A stretch of 64,000 nucleotides of DNA from VRUE01 sp963706605 (GCA_963706605.1 OY970165.1:1488001-1552000), one strand, 5' to 3'. Positions 17,825 to 26,329 are shown, numbered from the stretch's first letter. Numbers and translations: made by a program. Notes: a model not told the origin generated them from the sequence alone.

Positions 17825-18541
17825 TTGGCCGCAAAGGGCAAGACCACCACGAGGAAGGCAAAGGGCAGTCGCAAGAAGAAGTCGACAGGGGTCAATCTCC
17901 AGCTTGTCAAAGCCCTGTCCCATGAACTACGCGTCGAGATTCTCGGCATCCTCAACGAACGAATGGCCAGTCCCAATGAATTGTCCAAAGAGCTCGACGA
18001 AGGCCTGAGCCAGGTCAGCTACCACGTCCAAGTGCTCAAAGACTACGAAGTCATCAGGCTGGTCAAAACCGTGCCACGGCGAGGCGCGGTCGAGCACTAT
18101 TACCGAGCGACCTCCTCGGCGTTTTTGACTGATCGGGACTGGCATGAGCTCCCGGACTCCGTTCGGCCAGGACTGAGTGCGGACCTGTTGGAGCTGATTC
18201 TCGGTGACGCCGTCAGGGCGTTGGAAGAGGGGACGTTCGACGCTCGCAAGGACCGGCACATGAGCCGAACCCCGCTGCTGCTGGATGAAGAAGGCTGGCG
18301 CGAAGTGCTGAAAAGCACCGAGGAGAACCTGAAGAACGTGATTCAGGCTCAAAAAAAAGCCGCCACTCGGATGGCGAAGTCCGGTGAGGAGGGCATCAGC
18401 GCACTGGTTGCATTGCTGACCTTCGAGCTTCCGGAGCCACCGAGCCAGCGGAGCAAGACCTCAAAGGGCAAGGCAAAGGCCAAGCCCAGAGGCAAGACCA
18501 AAGCCAAAGCCAAAACCAAGGCAAAAAGTAAGAAGAAGTAG
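17825..18541 (+). CDS. ArsR-like winged-helix regulator A with histone-H1-like tail
   Basis: The TTG at 17825 is chosen because GGAGGAG (17813-17819) lies 5 nt upstream; the paralogue at 18885 conserves both SD and TTG-GCC-GCA-AAG. The product is 238 aa. Domains: a basic N-terminus (AAKGKTTTRKAKGSRKKK), a winged helix at residues ~24-95 (NLQLVKALSHELRVEILGIL, SPNELSKELDEGLSQVSYHV), a helical domain with HMSRTPLLLDEEGW, then a ~30-residue Lys/Ala tail (KAKAKPRGKTKAKAKTKAKS). DNA-binding repressor or activator is inferred; the tail should add non-specific DNA affinity. It is divergent from the 19-aa peptide 1 gene, its most likely target or partner. Confidence 0.85.
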   Translation: MAAKGKTTTRKAKGSRKKKSTGVNLQLVKALSHELRVEILGILNERMASPNELSKELDEGLSQVSYHVQVLKDYEVIRLVKTVPRRGAVEHYYRATSSAFLTDRDWHELPDSVRPGLSADLLELILGDAVRALEEGTFDARKDRHMSRTPLLLDEEGWREVLKSTEENLKNVIQAQKKAATRMAKSGEEGISALVALLTFELPEPPSQRSKTSKGKAKAKPRGKTKAKAKTKAKSKKK

Positions 18542-18576
18542 CCCATCCTGGCGTTTGCGGCCAGGAAGGCGAATAG

Positions 18577-18612
18577 ACCGGCGGAGCCCTGAAGGGACAG
18601 GGCTCCGCCGGT
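18577..18612. terminator. Strong hairpin between regulator A and peptide 2
   Basis: Perfect 15-bp stem ACCGGCGGAGCCCTG (18577-18591) with its complement at 18598-18612 and a 6-nt loop. It lies between the converging ends of regulator A (18541) and peptide gene 2 (stop at 18618-18620), so it probably acts in both directions. It shares the GGCGGAG.CCT core with the hairpin after peptide 1. Confidence 0.75.
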
Positions 18613-18617
18613 TTGCT

Positions 18618-18677
18618 TTATGCGGTCTTGTGGACCATCAGCAGCGGGACAACCTGGTCGGAAGCTCCGATCTTCAT
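18618..18677 (-). CDS. 19-residue peptide 2, divergent from winged-helix regulator B
   Basis: Start ATG at 18677, stop TAA at 18618-18620: MKIGASDQVVPLLMVHKTA. The ribosome-binding stretch GAGGAGGGGGTGAAGGCAG precedes the ATG and matches that of peptide 1. Pairwise with peptide 1, the pattern is MK...S..VVP.L..HK, with synonymous changes at V10 and L13 and same-length ORFs. Both are followed by a GC-rich hairpin and preceded at 67 nt by the same ECF-like promoter. The overlapping frame from a GTG 10 nt upstream is not conserved in copy 1 (it meets TGA after three codons), so the ATG frame is the real one. Function unknown. Confidence 0.65.
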   Translation of the reverse strand: MKIGASDQVVPLLMVHKTA

Positions 18678-18743
18678 CTGCCTTCACCCCCTCCTCAACG
18701 CCTAGTGCGATCTCTCCAAACCTGCTCTGTGAAGCAGCAGAGT

Positions 18744-18773
18744 TGTGACCGGCGTTATGCTGGAGAAAGTTCC
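18744..18773 (-). promoter_or_regulatory. ECF-sigma-like promoter of peptide 2
   Basis: Minus strand: -35 GGAACTTT (18773-18766), 15-nt spacer, -10 GGTCACA (18750-18744). Seventeen bases around the -35 (TAGTGGAACTTTCTCCA) are identical to those upstream of peptide 1, although most surrounding intergenic sequence has diverged. Confidence 0.6.
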
Positions 18774-18884
18774 ACTAATCGAGAAATTACTGACAATCTG
18801 CCTGCTCACCGGCTTGTAAGCGGGCTATGCGATCAATACGATGGAGTGGTTAGGCATTCCGCAAACCGATTTGGAGGAGTCGCA

Positions 18885-19598
18885 TTGGCCGCAAAGGGCA
18901 AGACCACGAAAAGAAGGAAATCGTCGGGCAGGAGCAAGCAGAAGGCAGCCGGGGTCAATCTCCAGCTGGTCAAAGCGCTCGCTCATGAACTGCGCGTTGA
19001 AATCTTGACCATCCTCAACGAAAGGATGGCGAGCCCGAACGAATTGTCAAAGGAGCTGGACGAAGGTCTCAGCCAGGTCAGCTACCACGTCAAAGTGCTC
19101 AAGGACTACGACTGCATCACCCAGGTCAAAACGGTGCCCCGTCGTGGGGCCGTCGAGCACTACTACCGAGCGACCTCCCGTCCGTATCTCAGCGATCGGG
19201 ATTGGCAAAAGCTCCCCGACTCGGTGCGGGAAGGGATGAGCGCAGACCTGATGCAGATGGTGATCGACGACGTTGCCGCCGCTCTGGATGCGGGAACTGT
19301 CGACGCTCACAAGGACCGGCACATGAGCCGAACCCCGTTGCTACTCGACGAAACGGGTCTGAGCGACGTCGGTGAGATTCTCAACGAATCCCTGGAGCGC
19401 GTCCTCAAGGTCCAGTCGGAAAGCACCGATCGTCTCGCCAAGTCCGGCGAAGAGGGTCTCGATGCGATGGTCGCGATGATGGGTATCGAGGTGCCCGCCG
19501 CGAGGCCGAAAACCGCAAAGGCCAAAAGAAGCCCTGCCAAAAAAGGCAAAGCTAAAGCCAAGGGCAAGGCGAAAGCCAAGGGCAAGGCGAAGGGGTAG
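18885..19598 (+). CDS. ArsR-like winged-helix regulator B with histone-H1-like tail
   Basis: TTG start at 18885, 5 nt after GGAGGAG, as in regulator A; 237 aa. Most of the winged helix is identical to regulator A (LVKALAHELRVEIL, ERMASPNELSKELDEGLSQV, VKTVPRRGAVEHYYRATS). Differences concentrate in the helical effector-like half (residues ~110-200). The C-terminal ~33 residues are a KGKAKAKGKAKAKGKAKG repeat like histone H1 or HupB tails. With its divergent 19-aa peptide and promoter it forms a second copy of a ~1.06-kb tandem unit. Upstream in-frame codons to 18555 have no ribosome-binding site and are excluded. Confidence 0.85.
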   Translation: MAAKGKTTKRRKSSGRSKQKAAGVNLQLVKALAHELRVEILTILNERMASPNELSKELDEGLSQVSYHVKVLKDYDCITQVKTVPRRGAVEHYYRATSRPYLSDRDWQKLPDSVREGMSADLMQMVIDDVAAALDAGTVDAHKDRHMSRTPLLLDETGLSDVGEILNESLERVLKVQSESTDRLAKSGEEGLDAMVAMMGIEVPAARPKTAKAKRSPAKKGKAKAKGKAKAKGKAKG

Positions 19599-19648
19599 GG
19601 CCGCCGGCACGGGCTCACCTCGGGTCAAGTCCATAGGCTTCCGGGCCC

Positions 19649-20269
19649 GTGGGTCGGAGCCTTTTCCTGAATAGCAACGGTAGGCGGCGCGGCATCGGTC
19701 GCGCCGCCGCCGTTTTGGCGCTTGCCGCCGCCGCGACGCTCTTCGCGACCGGTTGTGGCAAGAGCGGCAACGGCGCCGAAACCGATCCCGAGAAGGGCTC
19801 CGACGTGGAGATCCTCAATGCCTCCCTCGGCAGGGAGCTGACGACCATCGACGCCTACTCCCAGGGTCGCGTGCTGCTCAGGGGCTCGATGCGTTCGGTG
19901 GGACGCCGGCTCCGTGCCCAGGAGCAGGAATACGCCGACGCTCTGAACAAGGCGATCCGCGGGCTCGGCGGCGCCGTGGAAACCGAACCCGAAGAACTCG
20001 ACTTCTCGGGGGTGAAGAACCAGGCCGGCTTCCTCACTCTCGCCTACGAACTCGAGAGCGCCGCCCTCGCCTCCTACGTAGACGCCGCACCACGCCTCTT
20101 CACCGCGGCCCCCCGCACGCTCGACGCCTCGCTCGCCGCGGGCCACGCCCAGCACCTGGTCGTGCTGCGGCAGGGTTTGGGGGCAGGTCTGGTCTCCTCG
20201 ATGCCCGAGGCGTTCGGCGGCGGCGAAGTGCCGACGTCGGGTGGCACCGATCCGGGTCGTGGGGGATGA
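19649..20269 (+). CDS. Ferritin-like-domain lipoprotein
   Basis: GTG start, 206 aa. Lipoprotein signal peptide: GRRRGIGRAAAVLALAAAAT then L-F-A-T-G-C; the Cys is about residue 36. The mature part is all-helical with the ferritin-like pattern: LNASLGRELTTIDAYSQGR, RLRAQEQEYADALNKAIRGL, FLTLAYELESAALASYVDA and LAAGHAQHLVVLRQGLG. It has Glu and His at metal-ligand-like positions. Related lipid-anchored ferritin-like proteins are common in actinobacteria with unclear function. It is 7 nt upstream of the MMPL gene and likely in its operon. Confidence 0.75.
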   Translation: MGRSLFLNSNGRRRGIGRAAAVLALAAAATLFATGCGKSGNGAETDPEKGSDVEILNASLGRELTTIDAYSQGRVLLRGSMRSVGRRLRAQEQEYADALNKAIRGLGGAVETEPEELDFSGVKNQAGFLTLAYELESAALASYVDAAPRLFTAAPRTLDASLAAGHAQHLVVLRQGLGAGLVSSMPEAFGGGEVPTSGGTDPGRGG

Positions 20270-20276
20270 TCCCCCG

Positions 20277-22478
20277 GTGACCGGCCCTCTCTACGCGATC
20301 GGCCGCTTCTGCTCGCGCCATCACTACCCGACGATTGCCGTCTGGGTGATCGCCGCGGTCGTGCTCGTGGTCGTCGGTCAGGCCTCGGGGGACAAGACCA
20401 ACGACAACCTCACCCTGCCCGGCACCGGTTCGACCAAGGCGACCGAACTGCTCGAAGACAACCTGCCCGAACAGGCTTACGGCAGCAACCCGCTCGCCTT
20501 CGAATCCAAGCAAGGCGCGCTGACCCAGCCCAAGTACGCGAAAGCGATCGAAGAATCGATCGCTCGCCTGCAGGCGATGCACGAGGTCAACTCGGCGATC
20601 AGCCCGCTGAGCAAGGAAGGCGCCGCCAAGGGCCTGCTCAGCAAGGACAAGACGGTCGCCTATACGCCCGTCATCCTCGGCGTCGGTCCCGGGGAACTGA
20701 CGGAGGAGCAGGCCGAAGCAGTCCTCGACGCCGCCCACCCGGCCGAGCGGGCCGGCCTCGAGACCTCCGTCGGCAGCTACGTCGGCCAGCAGCTCTCCAA
20801 GCCCGACACCGGGGTCAGCGACGCGATCGGGATCGCCGCGGCGATCGTCATCCTGCTCTTCGCTTTCGGCACGGCGACGGCGATGGTGATGCCGATCGGT
20901 TCGGCAATCATCGGCCTCGCGATCTCGCTCTCGACCATCCGCCTGCTCGAGAACGCGATCGAAGTTCCGAGCGTCGCCGCGACCCTGGCGACGATGATCG
21001 GCCTCGGGGTGGGGATCGACTACGCCCTGTTCATCGTCACCCGCCACAAATTGCAGCTCGGCGAAGGGATGGACCTGCGCGAGTCGATCGCCCGCGCCAC
21101 CGCAACCGCCGGCGGCGCCGTCGTCTTCGCCGGCTTCACCGTGGTGATCGCGCTCTGCTCTCTCTCCTTCGCCGGCATTCCCCTCGTCAGCACGCTCGGC
21201 TTCACCGCGGCGATCGCCGTCGTCGTCGCCGTCTGCGCCGCATCGACCCTGCTGCCCGCGATGCTGGGTGCGCTCGGCCCGCACATCAACTCGATGCGGG
21301 TGCCCGGGACGAACGCAAACCCGGACGATCGCGAGCCGCACGGCTGGCGCAAATGGGCGCGCGCCGTCGCCGCGCGGCCCTGGCGCTCAGCGCTGGCGGC
21401 GCTGGCTGTCCTCATCGTCCTGGCGCTGCCGATCTTCCAGCTCGAGCTCGGCCAGAACGACCTCAGCGCCCTGCCCAAGTCGACCACCGCGCGCCAGAAC
21501 TACGACTCGCTGACCAGGGGCTTTGGGCCGGGCGTCAACGGCCCGTTGCTGATCGCCTCCAGCTACAAGACCCCGCAGGAAGCGAAACAGGTGCTGCCTG
21601 TCCTCGAGAAGGACGTGGGCGCCGCTGGCGACGTCGCCGGCGTTTCCGAACCGACGCTCGACAAGCGGGGCACGGTCGCGGTCTTCACCGTCATCTCCAA
21701 ATCCGCGCCCTGGGCGGACGAGACGGTCGATCTGGTGGAAGGGCTGCGTGAGACGACGATCCCCGAAGCGCTGCACGGCGCCGGCGCCGTCGCGTATGTC
21801 GGCGGGCAGACCGCCGGCTACATCGACCTCGCCACCCAGATCGGCGACAAGCTGCCGCTGATGATCGCGATCGTGGTTGGCCTCAGCTTCATCGTGCTGC
21901 TGCTCGCCTTCCGCTCATTGCTGGTCCCGGTCAAGGCGGCGGCGATGAACCTGCTCTCGGTCGCCGCCGCTTACGGCGTCGTGACCGCGGTCTTCCAGCT
22001 CGGCTGGGGGTCCTCGCTGATCGGGCTCGACCACTCGATCCCGATCGTCAGCTTCGTGCCGCTGCTGATGTTCGCGATCCTCTTCGGGCTCTCGATGGAC
22101 TACGAGGTCTTTCTGTTGACCCAGATGCGCGAGCACTATCGTCAGAACGAAGACGAGAAGGAGGCGGTGATCGAAGGGCTGGCCAATACCGGGCGGGTGA
22201 TCACCTCGGCGGCGGCGATCATGGTCTGCGTCTTCACCAGCTTCGTCCTCAACGGCAACCCGATCGTCAAGGAGTTCGGGGTCGGGCTGGCGGTGGCGAT
22301 TGCGATCGACTCGACCCTGGTCCGCTGCCTGCTCGTCCCCGCCGTGATGGTGCTGCTCGGCCGCCGCGCCTGGTGGCTGCCGCGTTGGCTGGGGCGCCTC
22401 GTCCCCCGCATCAGCATCGAGGGCGAGGAATTCTTTGCCAAGCGGGATGCCGCCGCGGCTGCGCCCGGAGAAGATTGA
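20277..22478 (+). CDS. MMPL/RND-family transporter
   Basis: The GTG at 20277 is preferred; an in-frame GTG at 20241 would overlap the upstream gene by 29 nt. 733 aa with the classic duplicated RND layout: TM1, an extracellular loop with GTGSTKATELLEDNLP, six-TM block 1 (including GLGVGIDYALFIVTRH), second loop, and block 2 (LFGLSMDYEVFLLTQMREHY). MMPL proteins export lipids or small molecules using proton motive force; the D-Y pairs in the two motifs are the usual proton-relay positions. Operon with the ferritin-like lipoprotein upstream and pgsA 7 nt downstream. Confidence 0.9.
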   Translation: MTGPLYAIGRFCSRHHYPTIAVWVIAAVVLVVVGQASGDKTNDNLTLPGTGSTKATELLEDNLPEQAYGSNPLAFESKQGALTQPKYAKAIEESIARLQAMHEVNSAISPLSKEGAAKGLLSKDKTVAYTPVILGVGPGELTEEQAEAVLDAAHPAERAGLETSVGSYVGQQLSKPDTGVSDAIGIAAAIVILLFAFGTATAMVMPIGSAIIGLAISLSTIRLLENAIEVPSVAATLATMIGLGVGIDYALFIVTRHKLQLGEGMDLRESIARATATAGGAVVFAGFTVVIALCSLSFAGIPLVSTLGFTAAIAVVVAVCAASTLLPAMLGALGPHINSMRVPGTNANPDDREPHGWRKWARAVAARPWRSALAALAVLIVLALPIFQLELGQNDLSALPKSTTARQNYDSLTRGFGPGVNGPLLIASSYKTPQEAKQVLPVLEKDVGAAGDVAGVSEPTLDKRGTVAVFTVISKSAPWADETVDLVEGLRETTIPEALHGAGAVAYVGGQTAGYIDLATQIGDKLPLMIAIVVGLSFIVLLLAFRSLLVPVKAAAMNLLSVAAAYGVVTAVFQLGWGSSLIGLDHSIPIVSFVPLLMFAILFGLSMDYEVFLLTQMREHYRQNEDEKEAVIEGLANTGRVITSAAAIMVCVFTSFVLNGNPIVKEFGVGLAVAIAIDSTLVRCLLVPAVMVLLGRRAWWLPRWLGRLVPRISIEGEEFFAKRDAAAAAPGED

Positions 22479-22485
22479 GTGAACG

Positions 22486-23058
22486 GTGTTCCCGCTCAAC
22501 CTGCCCAACGCGCTCACCCTGGTCCGCATCCTCGCCGCGCCGGTGATCGTCGTCGCGTTGCTCGGCGAGACGCCGAACGGGGACGCGCTCGCCGCCGCCG
22601 TCTTCGCCCTGGCGGCACTGACCGACGGACTCGACGGTTACTTCGCTCGCTCCCGTGACGCGGTAACCACCTTCGGCAAGCTGATGGACCCGCTTGCCGA
22701 CAAGCTGCTGATCACCGCGGCGCTGGTCTCCTTGGTCTCCTTGGATCGTGTTCAGGCCTGGGTGGCGATGGTGATCATCGCTCGCGAGATCGCGGTGACC
22801 GGGCTGCGGGCGATCGCCGCCGAGCGCGGCGTCGTGATCGCCGCCAGCTGGATGGGGAAGGTGAAGACCGTCCTCCAGATCGCCGCCGTGTTTGCGCTGA
22901 TCGCCGCCAATCCCGCTCCGGCCTGGGTCGACGTCCTCGTCTACCTCGCGGTCGCCGCCACCCTGATCAGCGGCGCCGACTACTTCTTTGGGCTGCGCAA
23001 GCGGCTCGAGCAGGAGCGGCGGGCACGGGGCAGCGCGCTAGGTCGCCGGAGCCTCTAG
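22486..23058 (+). CDS. pgsA: CDP-alcohol phosphatidyltransferase, PgsA-like
   Basis: GTG start, 190 aa. Probable CDP-diacylglycerol:glycerol-3-phosphate 3-phosphatidyltransferase, the committed step to phosphatidylglycerol, in the cytoplasmic membrane. The family active-site motif D-G-x2-A-R-x8-G-x3-D-x3-D is present as DGLDGYFARSRDAVTTFGKL followed by MDPLAD. The N-terminus LPNALTLVRILAAPVIV and four to six TM segments match PgsA. The stop overlaps the convergent folE2 by 21 bp. Another CDP-alcohol transferase activity cannot be excluded. Confidence 0.88.
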   Translation: MFPLNLPNALTLVRILAAPVIVVALLGETPNGDALAAAVFALAALTDGLDGYFARSRDAVTTFGKLMDPLADKLLITAALVSLVSLDRVQAWVAMVIIAREIAVTGLRAIAAERGVVIAASWMGKVKTVLQIAAVFALIAANPAPAWVDVLVYLAVAATLISGADYFFGLRKRLEQERRARGSALGRRSL

Positions 23059-24048
23059 CCACTCGCGCATGGTCGTATGGCGGCGCTGGTGCTCGCCGCT
23101 CTTCAGCTCGGCGCGTAGGTCGTCCAGCTTGCCGTAGCGCTCCGCGACCACGTTGTGACGGTGGATCGTCTCCAGGTTCTCCTGGCGCGCCATCACGAAC
23201 GCCTCGCCCGGCAGGTCCGGATAGTCCTCGGTGACGCGGCGCACCATCTCCCGCACGCAGTCCTCGACGAAGCGCGGCTGCGAGTGCGCCTTCTCGACCA
23301 CCGCCAGCTCGTCGGGTCGCTTCATCAGCTCGTAGATCTCCGAGCTCATCGATTGCTCGACGATCCGCAGCAGCTCGGGAGCGTCGACCCAGGCCGGACC
23401 GCCCTCGGGGCAGCCGATGTGGAGGGTCCCGATGCCGCGCTGGTTGTGGGTGGCGATCGGCACCACGTCGATCACTGCCTCGATCTGCTCGGCGTCGAAG
23501 CCGCGCTCGGCGAGCCGTTCCCGCGCCAGCCCTCCCACCATCTCCTGCGCGCAGGGACAGGCGGTCATGCCCTGTGCCTGCACCCCCGTCAGCGTTCGCG
23601 TCCCTCGCAGCGAGTCCACCGCCGTCCCGAACAGCATGTAGATCTCCTGCGTGCGCTGGCCGCTGGCGGGCGTCGTCACCGTCTCCGGGTAGCGGGCCGT
23701 GACCGAGACCTCGGCGCGCAACCCGCCCTGACTCTCACGCACCCGCTGGGCGATGTGGGCGGCGAGCACCTCGGCACGAAAGGCCTCGCCGAGCACGACC
23801 TCGTCGATCGCCTCGCCGACGACTTCCTCGAAGCGCGACATGTGGACGCCGGCCTGGCGTGGGTTGAGGTCGACGAAGCACTCGAAGTCCGCGTGGTAGA
23901 GGTTCTCGGTGCCGTCTGCATTGACGCGGATCACCTTCTCGACCCCGGTCACACCCACCCGCGAAAGGCTGACCTGCGTCGCGGGGGTCGACGACTGCAC
24001 GTCGGGTGCGGTGGGGGAGAGGGTCGTCGTGGTCACGCGGCTCGCCAT
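23038..24048 (-). CDS. folE2: GTP cyclohydrolase I type 2 (FolE2)
   Basis: 336 aa, starting at an ATG. Converts GTP to 7,8-dihydroneopterin triphosphate, the first step of folate and queuosine-type pathways. FolE2/MptA hallmarks are present: GVTGVEKVIRV at the N-terminus, MSRF, the metal-binding Cys in MTACPCAQEM, and THNQRGIGTLHIG. FolE2 works with several metals and often replaces zinc-dependent FolE. No typical Zur site is obvious in the 108-bp gap before the divergent sigma factor gene. Monocistronic. Confidence 0.93.
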   Translation of the reverse strand: MASRVTTTTLSPTAPDVQSSTPATQVSLSRVGVTGVEKVIRVNADGTENLYHADFECFVDLNPRQAGVHMSRFEEVVGEAIDEVVLGEAFRAEVLAAHIAQRVRESQGGLRAEVSVTARYPETVTTPASGQRTQEIYMLFGTAVDSLRGTRTLTGVQAQGMTACPCAQEMVGGLARERLAERGFDAEQIEAVIDVVPIATHNQRGIGTLHIGCPEGGPAWVDAPELLRIVEQSMSSEIYELMKRPDELAVVEKAHSQPRFVEDCVREMVRRVTEDYPDLPGEAFVMARQENLETIHRHNVVAERYGKLDDLRAELKSGEHQRRHTTMREWLEAPAT

Positions 24049-24118
24049 CGGCTGTTAAGAGTAAGCGACCAGCGCCGCCGGCAGTGACAGGCGGCCGATC
24101 GGTTCACTCACTTCTCCC

Positions 24119-24124
24119 TATACT
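24119..24124 (+). promoter_or_regulatory. -10 element TATACT of the sigma factor gene
   Basis: A near-consensus TATACT lies in the otherwise GC-rich gap between divergent folE2 and the sigma gene, predicting a leader of ~25 nt before the ATG at 24157. A good -35 is not visible. Confidence 0.45.
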
Positions 24125-24156
24125 TTTCCGCGGGGGTCGGAGCGTTGGGGCCGGCC

Positions 24157-25320
<1,164 letters not shown>

Positions 25321-25326
25321 CGCTGA

Positions 25327-25332
25327 CATACT
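25327..25332 (+). promoter_or_regulatory. -10 element CATACT, probable leaderless start
   Basis: CATACT ends 6 nt before the GTG at 25339, with no Shine-Dalgarno between. Confidence 0.45.
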
Positions 25333-25338
25333 GCCTCT

Positions 25339-25800
25339 GTGCCAACCGGAGACAAATTTTACTCCCGCATGTCGCAGGCGATGGGAGCTCGGGGGCTGCG
25401 CTGGACCGGCAAGCTCAACATCCCGCTCTATCGCCTCTCGGGGGGCCGCATCGGAGGGAGGATCAACCAAGCCCCCGTGCTTTTGCTGACGACCACCGGC
25501 CGTAAGTCGGGCCAGCCGCGCACCGCACCGGTCGTCTACCTCACTGTCGGCGAGAACCTGGTCGTGATCGGCTCGAACGCCGGCCACAGTCGCACCCCGG
25601 CGTGGTCGCTCAACCTGAAGGAGCATCCCGACGCCGAGGTCGAGGTGGGTCGGGAGCGGCGCTCGGTGCGCGCGCGCGTTGCCGCGGGCGAGGAGCGCGC
25701 CGACCTCTGGCGCAAGCACAACGAGCAGTACTCCGGATTCGACGAATACGAGGCGCGCACCGACCGCGACATCGCACTCTTCATCCTCGAGCCACGATGA
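25339..25800 (+). CDS. F420(deazaflavin)-dependent nitroreductase-family protein
   Basis: 153 aa, GTG start. Member of the DDN / nitroreductase family deazaflavin-dependent oxidoreductases (split-barrel fold). The family core is visible: RLSGGRIGGRINQAPVLLLT, TGRKSGQPRTAPVVYL, VVIGSNAGHSRTPAWSLNL, and E.....A..RR A/V-L. These proteins use F420H2 to reduce quinones or nitro compounds. The stop TGA overlaps the ATG of the next gene (ATGA), so the two are co-translated. Substrate unknown. Confidence 0.85.
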   Translation: MPTGDKFYSRMSQAMGARGLRWTGKLNIPLYRLSGGRIGGRINQAPVLLLTTTGRKSGQPRTAPVVYLTVGENLVVIGSNAGHSRTPAWSLNLKEHPDAEVEVGRERRSVRARVAAGEERADLWRKHNEQYSGFDEYEARTDRDIALFILEPR

Positions 25801-26174
25801 CCGAGCCGCACCCCTTTCGAGCAGCCGCCGAGGCAAAGGACCTGGAGGGGATGAAGGAGACGCTGCGCGAGGACGTCATCCTGCACAGCCCGATCCTCTT
25901 CCGCGGCTTCGAGGGCCGCGACGTCGTCATCCAGGTCCTCACCCACGTCGCCGCGACGCTGGAGGATTTCGCCTACACCGACGAGCTGGCCGAGGACGGT
26001 GTCGTCGTCCTCCGCTTCAAGGCCCGCGTCGGTGACCGTGAGCTGGAGGGCATCGATTTCCTCGAGCTGGACGAGGAGGGCCGCGTCGCCGAGCTGACCG
26101 TCTTCATGCGCCCGATGTCGGCGCTGACCCGCTTCAACGAGCAGATGGCCGCCCGGCTCGGCGTCGCGCCCTGA
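25797..26174 (+). CDS. NTF2-like (SnoaL-type) small protein
   Basis: 125 aa from the ATG overlapping the previous stop by 4 nt. NTF2-like cone fold: N-terminal helices HPFRAAAEAKDLEGMKETLR, then DVILHSPI, FRGFEGRDVVIQVLTHVAAT and a beta-sheet ending GIDFLELDEEGRVAELTVFM. SnoaL-like proteins are often isomerases, hydrolases or binding proteins, and no catalytic residues stand out. Translational coupling suggests it works with the F420-dependent reductase. Confidence 0.75.
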   Translation: MTEPHPFRAAAEAKDLEGMKETLREDVILHSPILFRGFEGRDVVIQVLTHVAATLEDFAYTDELAEDGVVVLRFKARVGDRELEGIDFLELDEEGRVAELTVFMRPMSALTRFNEQMAARLGVAP

Positions 26175-26220
26175 CGTGCCGGTAGTTAACCGCCCATATG
26201 GGCGGTTAACCACCGGCACG
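26175..26220. repeat. 46-bp palindromic repeat, family B copy 1
   Basis: Near-perfect palindrome: CGTGCCGGT ... TTAACCGCCCAT | ATGGGCGGTTAA ... ACCGGCACG, with a two-base internal mismatch. Same length and 36 of 46 identities to 51488-51533. Lies between the NTF2-like gene and tRNA-Tyr; it could also act as a terminator stem. Confidence 0.75.
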
Positions 26221-26246
26221 CCCCGATAAACTCGCAGCCTCCTCCC

Positions 26247-26328
26247 GGGGGAGTGCCCGAGTGGTTAAAGGGGACTGGCTGTAAACCAGTTGGCTCTGCC
26301 TACACAGGTTCGAATCCTGTCTCCCCCA
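26247..26328 (+). tRNA. tRNA-Tyr (GTA)
   Basis: Class II tRNA, 82 nt: acceptor GGGGGAG/CTCCCCC, D arm CCC...GGG, anticodon stem ACTGG/CCAGT with loop CTGTAAA (anticodon GTA at 26281-26283), a long variable arm, and T arm CACAGG-TTCGAAT-CCTGT. Discriminator A at 26328; CCA is not encoded. The SDR start codon begins at 26330. Confidence 0.95.
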
Positions 26329-26329
26329 T

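Noticed and set aside
17669..18742. Short 5-bp hairpins (CGCTG/CAGCG and CTCTG/CAGAG) near the start of the two peptide transcripts, with one compensatory change
   Set aside because: Their distance from the -10 element differs between copies (by 4 nt) and in copy 2 the stem would begin before the likely transcription start, so a conserved RNA stem is doubtful.
23155..24087. 310-codon plus-strand frame
   Set aside because: Exactly antisense to folE2, whose motifs are unambiguous.
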